Position numbers and translations under genes: made by a program. The notes below the pieces were generated by a model, which saw only the letters and a program-made list of their open reading frames with translations, did not search any database and was not told the DNA's origin. From an uncultured Lachnospiraceae bacterium (GTDB lineage Bacteria > Bacillota > Clostridia > Lachnospirales > Lachnospiraceae), in contig CAMALN010000040.1 of assembly GCA_945836565.1 (NCBI GenBank), positions 1 to 10,256 of the forward strand: 10,256 nucleotides of DNA. Reading direction: 5' to 3'. This document shows, piece by piece, positions 6,958 through 10,256 of the stretch (its first letter is position 1; each line of letters begins with the position of its first letter).

Positions 6958-9900
6958 TTTTTGGCACCCCCAATTCATCGTCTATTTCATCAAGCCTTTG
7001 CTTTAGTGCAGTTATATCTGCTTCGTGGCTATCATTTTTCTTAAGCTCGTTCTTGATATCTGTTTTCCTGTTCATAAGCTTTTCGAGTACTTCCTTCTGC
7101 TTTTTGATATGCTCGTTTATATTATCGAGGAAATTGTCGATACGAATCAGAGCACCCTTGTCAGAATCACCTAGCTCAACCGTGTATTTGGCAAGTCTCT
7201 TTAATCGGAGGCTACGCTTTTCTTTAGTCATATATGCGGGAACGATAATCTCGAATCCGCGGTAGGTAGTTATCGATACATCCTTTGTCTCAAACACGTG
7301 CTCGTGAAGTGCGTCGGATATTGTCTGCTTGAGCAGACGACGTCGGTCGGCTCTTTCCTTCTGCGACTTAATATCCGGGGCAGATATATTTTCATCGGCT
7401 GTATCAGAAAGGTATTCCATATCAAGAAGACAGTTGGCTATAATATCCTGCTGATGAGCAATCAGACCGGGTAGCTCCAAAAGCTCCTTCTCCATTCGAA
7501 CCCTGGAATCTATAAGCTGCTTCTGCAGGGTACTTAATCTTGATATCTCGTTGGCAACCTTAACACGTTCCTTCACCAGTGAATTACCTATGGCAAGAGC
7601 CTTAACCTCTGCGTAATTCAATACGGTGTTTTCTATATCAGAGGCATTTCTCTGAGTGAGGGAGCCCTCCAAAAGTGCATTGATGAAACGCTGCTTAGTT
7701 TCGAGTAGCTGCCATGAATATGCATCAAAGCTTCCCTCAGTAATATATCTGTATATATAGGCCTTAGGATTCTGATTGCCCTGACGCAGGATGCGTCCTT
7801 CTCGCTGTGTCATATCGGCAGGACGCCAAGGCACATCTATGTGATGAAGTGCAATCAGGCGGTCCTGAACATTTACTCCGAGGCCGAGCTTAAAGGTGGA
7901 GCCTATAAGGATACGAAGCTCGCCCGCACGCACCTTGCTAAATAGCTGCTGGCGCTTAAGCTCGGTGGTGGCATCGTGAATATATGCTATCTGGCTGTCG
8001 GGAATACGATGCTTAATCAGATTGGCTCTTAGTTCATCGTAAATATTGAAGCCCTCCTTAGGTGTAGAGGTATCGCAAAATATGAGCTGTGTACTCTTAT
8101 TGTCAGCGGTATTATAGTAGATATCTGCGACCTTTTGGGCACAGATACATATCTTTGAAATCGTGTTGCCCGGAAGCTCCGGCTTGACAAGACGCATGTC
8201 CAGAGCAGCCTTTCTACCGTCCGTGGTGATGGTGAGCATATTGTCAATCTTTGGACTGACTCTTCTGTGTCGTACGCTGTCCGCACGATTGGATATATCC
8301 TGTAGATATGCAGCGAATTCAGCCGTCTTGGGAATTAATACATCCGTATAGCCATCTATCTGAGGAATACCGGATGCCTCATCCATCTGATGAAAATCAG
8401 CGATAGAGGATAATATGGCGGTAAGCTCAGGTAAATTATGAAACTTTGCAAAACGTGTTGCGAGTCTGTAGGTGCTCGTGTCAACATCTATCTCGAAGTC
8501 TGTCACCTTCTCAGCAAACATACCTATCCAGCTGTCGAAGCACTGCAGATCAAGCATGGTAAGCTCTCCGCCCTGCAGATATCGCTGCATAACATATATA
8601 TCCGTAACGGAATTGGTGATAGGTGTTCCGGTTGCAAATACTACACCCTTTCCACCATTGCTTCGCTGGATAAAATGTACCTTGCGGAGCATAGCCTCAC
8701 AGCGTTTAGAACCGGCCTTGTTGATTCCAAGCACCATATTGGTGTTTGAATCGATAGGGATATTCTTGAAATTATGTGCTTCATCCACGAACATTCTGGT
8801 GACACCCAGCTCATCAAAATATATACTGCTCTTTTCCAAACCATCGTCCAGAATAAGGTCTGATAAATCCTTAGAAATCTTCTTTAGGCGGCGTTCCAGC
8901 TTAGAGGGAACCCTTAAACATTTGGAGTCGAGCTCGCTTATTCTATCCTCCAGCAGTTTTTTCTCCTCACGAAGCTCATTGACATAACAATTCTTTGATA
9001 CAGGAATCAGTTCAAAACAACTGTAGGCGATGATGATTGCATCAAAGTCCTCGTCCCTCATACGCTTTAGTATGGTATCTCTGGCAGCAGGGACAAATGT
9101 CTTTGGCTCGACAACAAGAAGGTTTGCAGCAGGATACATCATAAGAAATATTTCCTTCCACTGACCTATGATGTTATTCGGGACAACGTACATATTCTTA
9201 GCAGATAAGCCCATACGTCTTAGCTCCTGTCCGGCGGCAATCATGACATAGGTCTTGCCGGCACCGACATCGTGCGCAAGCAGAGTATTCGGAGAGAAGA
9301 TAATTCGTGCTACAGCATCCTTCTGATATGGGCGCAGTGAAATGGCATCAGACATATTTGGAAAGCTCAAGAACGAGCCATCGTATATTCTGTGACGGGA
9401 GTAACAAAACTTCTTCTCATATAAATCCGTAAGATAAGACTTGCGTTTATTGTTCGACCATACCCATTTTTTGTATGTCTGTATAAGCAGGGTCTGCTTT
9501 TCGATAGCAGCAGTTGTTTCGTCCTGATCTATGACACGCTTTACCCCGGATTTGTTGATAGGACAAGGAACCTCCTTTGTGACAACAGGTGTCTTCATAT
9601 TTAGGGTGTACTCCAATATAGTAAGAGCATCCATGCTCGATGTACCATACGTTACCAGAGCGGTAACGGTATGCTTCAAAGCTGATTTGTAAGGGATGTA
9701 CCAGGTTCCCGTAAGCTCATCATGCACAGTCTTAAATGATGGAAATTTACCTATGTGTTTGCTGTTATATGAAGAGGCAAATAAAAACCTTACAAAATCA
9801 TCTATTATATGCGCCGGCACCCAGGGAGAACCGAGGGTTATATATATGTCCTTGGCAGCAACAGTGGGTGGGAGAACCTTCTCGAGAGCCTTTATATTAT

Positions 9901-10256
9901 CGCTGAAATAGCCGTCATAGGTCTCGTTCGCCTCCTTTGCGACCTTCCACTTGTGCATAAGATTACCTGAGAGATATTCATCTGCAGTTTCCCAACCATC
10001 TGTTATGCACTCATCCCAGGTTTCGGGATTTTGGAATATGGAGCCTCTTAGTGTATTGATTGCGGTATAATAATCGGAGCCTGTTACTGTGACAATATAC
10101 TCCATATCAATTCGACCAAAGTTGATGAGACTATACACCAGGGCATCTGACAAATTATCGGTATGAAAGCTGTCTGTGTCGGTATGACCTGAAGCCAACA
10201 CATCATCCCAGCTCATATCGAGGTCTAAGCTGTCTGAATCAAATTTTTCTGAATCA
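6944..10256 (-). CDS. Large SF2/SNF2-type helicase, N-terminus outside the window
   Basis: The frame has no stop up to the right edge. The first ATG (10216) is preceded in frame by an Asp/Ser-rich acidic stretch (DSEKFDSDSLDLD), so the true start is probably beyond the edge. Residue numbers here count from 10216 (1,090 residues). An N-terminal region of about 290 residues has LGSPWVPAHIIDDFVRFLF (128-146), similar to the lead-in of mobile-element helicases. The motor follows: LRPYQKDAV (294-302), Walker A AHDVGAGKT (314-322), VVPNNIIGQW (344-353), DEAH (478-481), ATGTP (528-532), and C-terminal motifs GSTFKLGLGVNVQD (772-785) and QREGRILRQG (804-813). Probable coiled coils lie near 880-930 and 1030-1075. 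Family members on phages and integrative elements often carry an N-terminal adenine methylase, as in phage P1 DarB; that part would lie outside this window. It is probably a DNA translocase or remodeller. The stop overlaps the ATPase start by 14 nt. Confidence 0.9.
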   Translation of the reverse strand, partial: DSEKFDSDSLDLDMSWDDVLASGHTDTDSFHTDNLSDALVYSLINFGRIDMEYIVTVTGSDYYTAINTLRGSIFQNPETWDECITDGWETADEYLSGNLMHKWKVAKEANETYDGYFSDNIKALEKVLPPTVAAKDIYITLGSPWVPAHIIDDFVRFLFASSYNSKHIGKFPSFKTVHDELTGTWYIPYKSALKHTVTALVTYGTSSMDALTILEYTLNMKTPVVTKEVPCPINKSGVKRVIDQDETTAAIEKQTLLIQTYKKWVWSNNKRKSYLTDLYEKKFCYSRHRIYDGSFLSFPNMSDAISLRPYQKDAVARIIFSPNTLLAHDVGAGKTYVMIAAGQELRRMGLSAKNMYVVPNNIIGQWKEIFLMMYPAANLLVVEPKTFVPAARDTILKRMRDEDFDAIIIAYSCFELIPVSKNCYVNELREEKKLLEDRISELDSKCLRVPSKLERRLKKISKDLSDLILDDGLEKSSIYFDELGVTRMFVDEAHNFKNIPIDSNTNMVLGINKAGSKRCEAMLRKVHFIQRSNGGKGVVFATGTPITNSVTDIYVMQRYLQGGELTMLDLQCFDSWIGMFAEKVTDFEIDVDTSTYRLATRFAKFHNLPELTAILSSIADFHQMDEASGIPQIDGYTDVLIPKTAEFAAYLQDISNRADSVRHRRVSPKIDNMLTITTDGRKAALDMRLVKPELPGNTISKICICAQKVADIYYNTADNKSTQLIFCDTSTPKEGFNIYDELRANLIKHRIPDSQIAYIHDATTELKRQQLFSKVRAGELRILIGSTFKLGLGVNVQDRLIALHHIDVPWRPADMTQREGRILRQGNQNPKAYIYRYITEGSFDAYSWQLLETKQRFINALLEGSLTQRNASDIENTVLNYAEVKALAIGNSLVKERVKVANEISRLSTLQKQLIDSRVRMEKELLELPGLIAHQQDIIANCLLDMEYLSDTADENISAPDIKSQKERADRRRLLKQTISDALHEHVFETKDVSITTYRGFEIIVPAYMTKEKRSLRLKRLAKYTVELGDSDKGALIRIDNFLDNINEHIKKQKEVLEKLMNRKTDIKNELKKNDSHEADITALKQRLDEIDDELGVPKNEGS

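Noticed and set aside
8472-8987. 171-codon open frame on the plus strand
   Set aside because: It is antisense to the helicase motor domain, is Ser/Leu-rich, and overlaps another equally unsupported antisense frame (8438-8749).
1-10256. CRISPR array, tRNA, rRNA or insertion sequence
   Set aside because: No regularly spaced direct repeats, no cloverleaf or rRNA-like stretch, and no transposase gene or paired terminal inverted repeats were seen by eye.

Overview
The window looks like a chromosomal segment of a low-to-mid GC Gram-positive bacterium, most likely a clostridial/Lachnospiraceae-type member of the Bacillota. Reasons: purine-rich Shine-Dalgarno sequences (AGGAGG, GAAAGGA), a TTG start behind a perfect AGGAGG, a lipobox-bearing BMP-family lipoprotein, a Cache-type chemoreceptor and AT-rich intergenic DNA. 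This assignment is inference; no rRNA or tRNA gene was found.

Left region (1-1586, plus strand). This looks like a zone of decaying small genes. A C-terminal gene fragment (1-521), faintly like proteins linked to tellurium-resistance (Ter) loci, has an in-frame stop and a frameshift. It ends at a good rho-independent terminator (527-564). Next come a promoter region, a 24-bp near-perfect palindrome, and a helix-turn-helix-like gene with a C-terminal four-cysteine motif (703-1226) that is split by one missing base. Two very small unrecognised ORFs follow. In both broken genes, adding one base to a short homopolymer run rejoins the frames.

Middle region (1519-4555, plus strand). An extended -10 promoter drives a two-gene unit: a BMP/PnrA-type substrate-binding lipoprotein and, 11 nt later, a membrane chemoreceptor with a single extracytoplasmic Cache-like domain, HAMP and a methyl-accepting signalling domain. 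No permease or ATPase gene sits beside the binding protein, so a sensing role through the neighbouring receptor is a reasonable inference.

Right region (4563-10256, minus strand, convergent with the chemoreceptor). Three genes are joined by two 14-nt overlaps, in transcription order: a large SF2/SNF2-type helicase (its frame runs off the right edge, so its N-terminus is missing), a MoxR-type AAA+ ATPase, and a DUF2201-type protein with an HExxH metallopeptidase-like domain plus a VWA domain. MoxR-VWA pairs act as chaperone-like or remodelling modules, and the helicase resembles the long helicase halves of methylase-helicase proteins on phages and integrative elements. A DNA-handling, mobile-element or conflict-type system is therefore plausible, and this is the most interesting part of the window.
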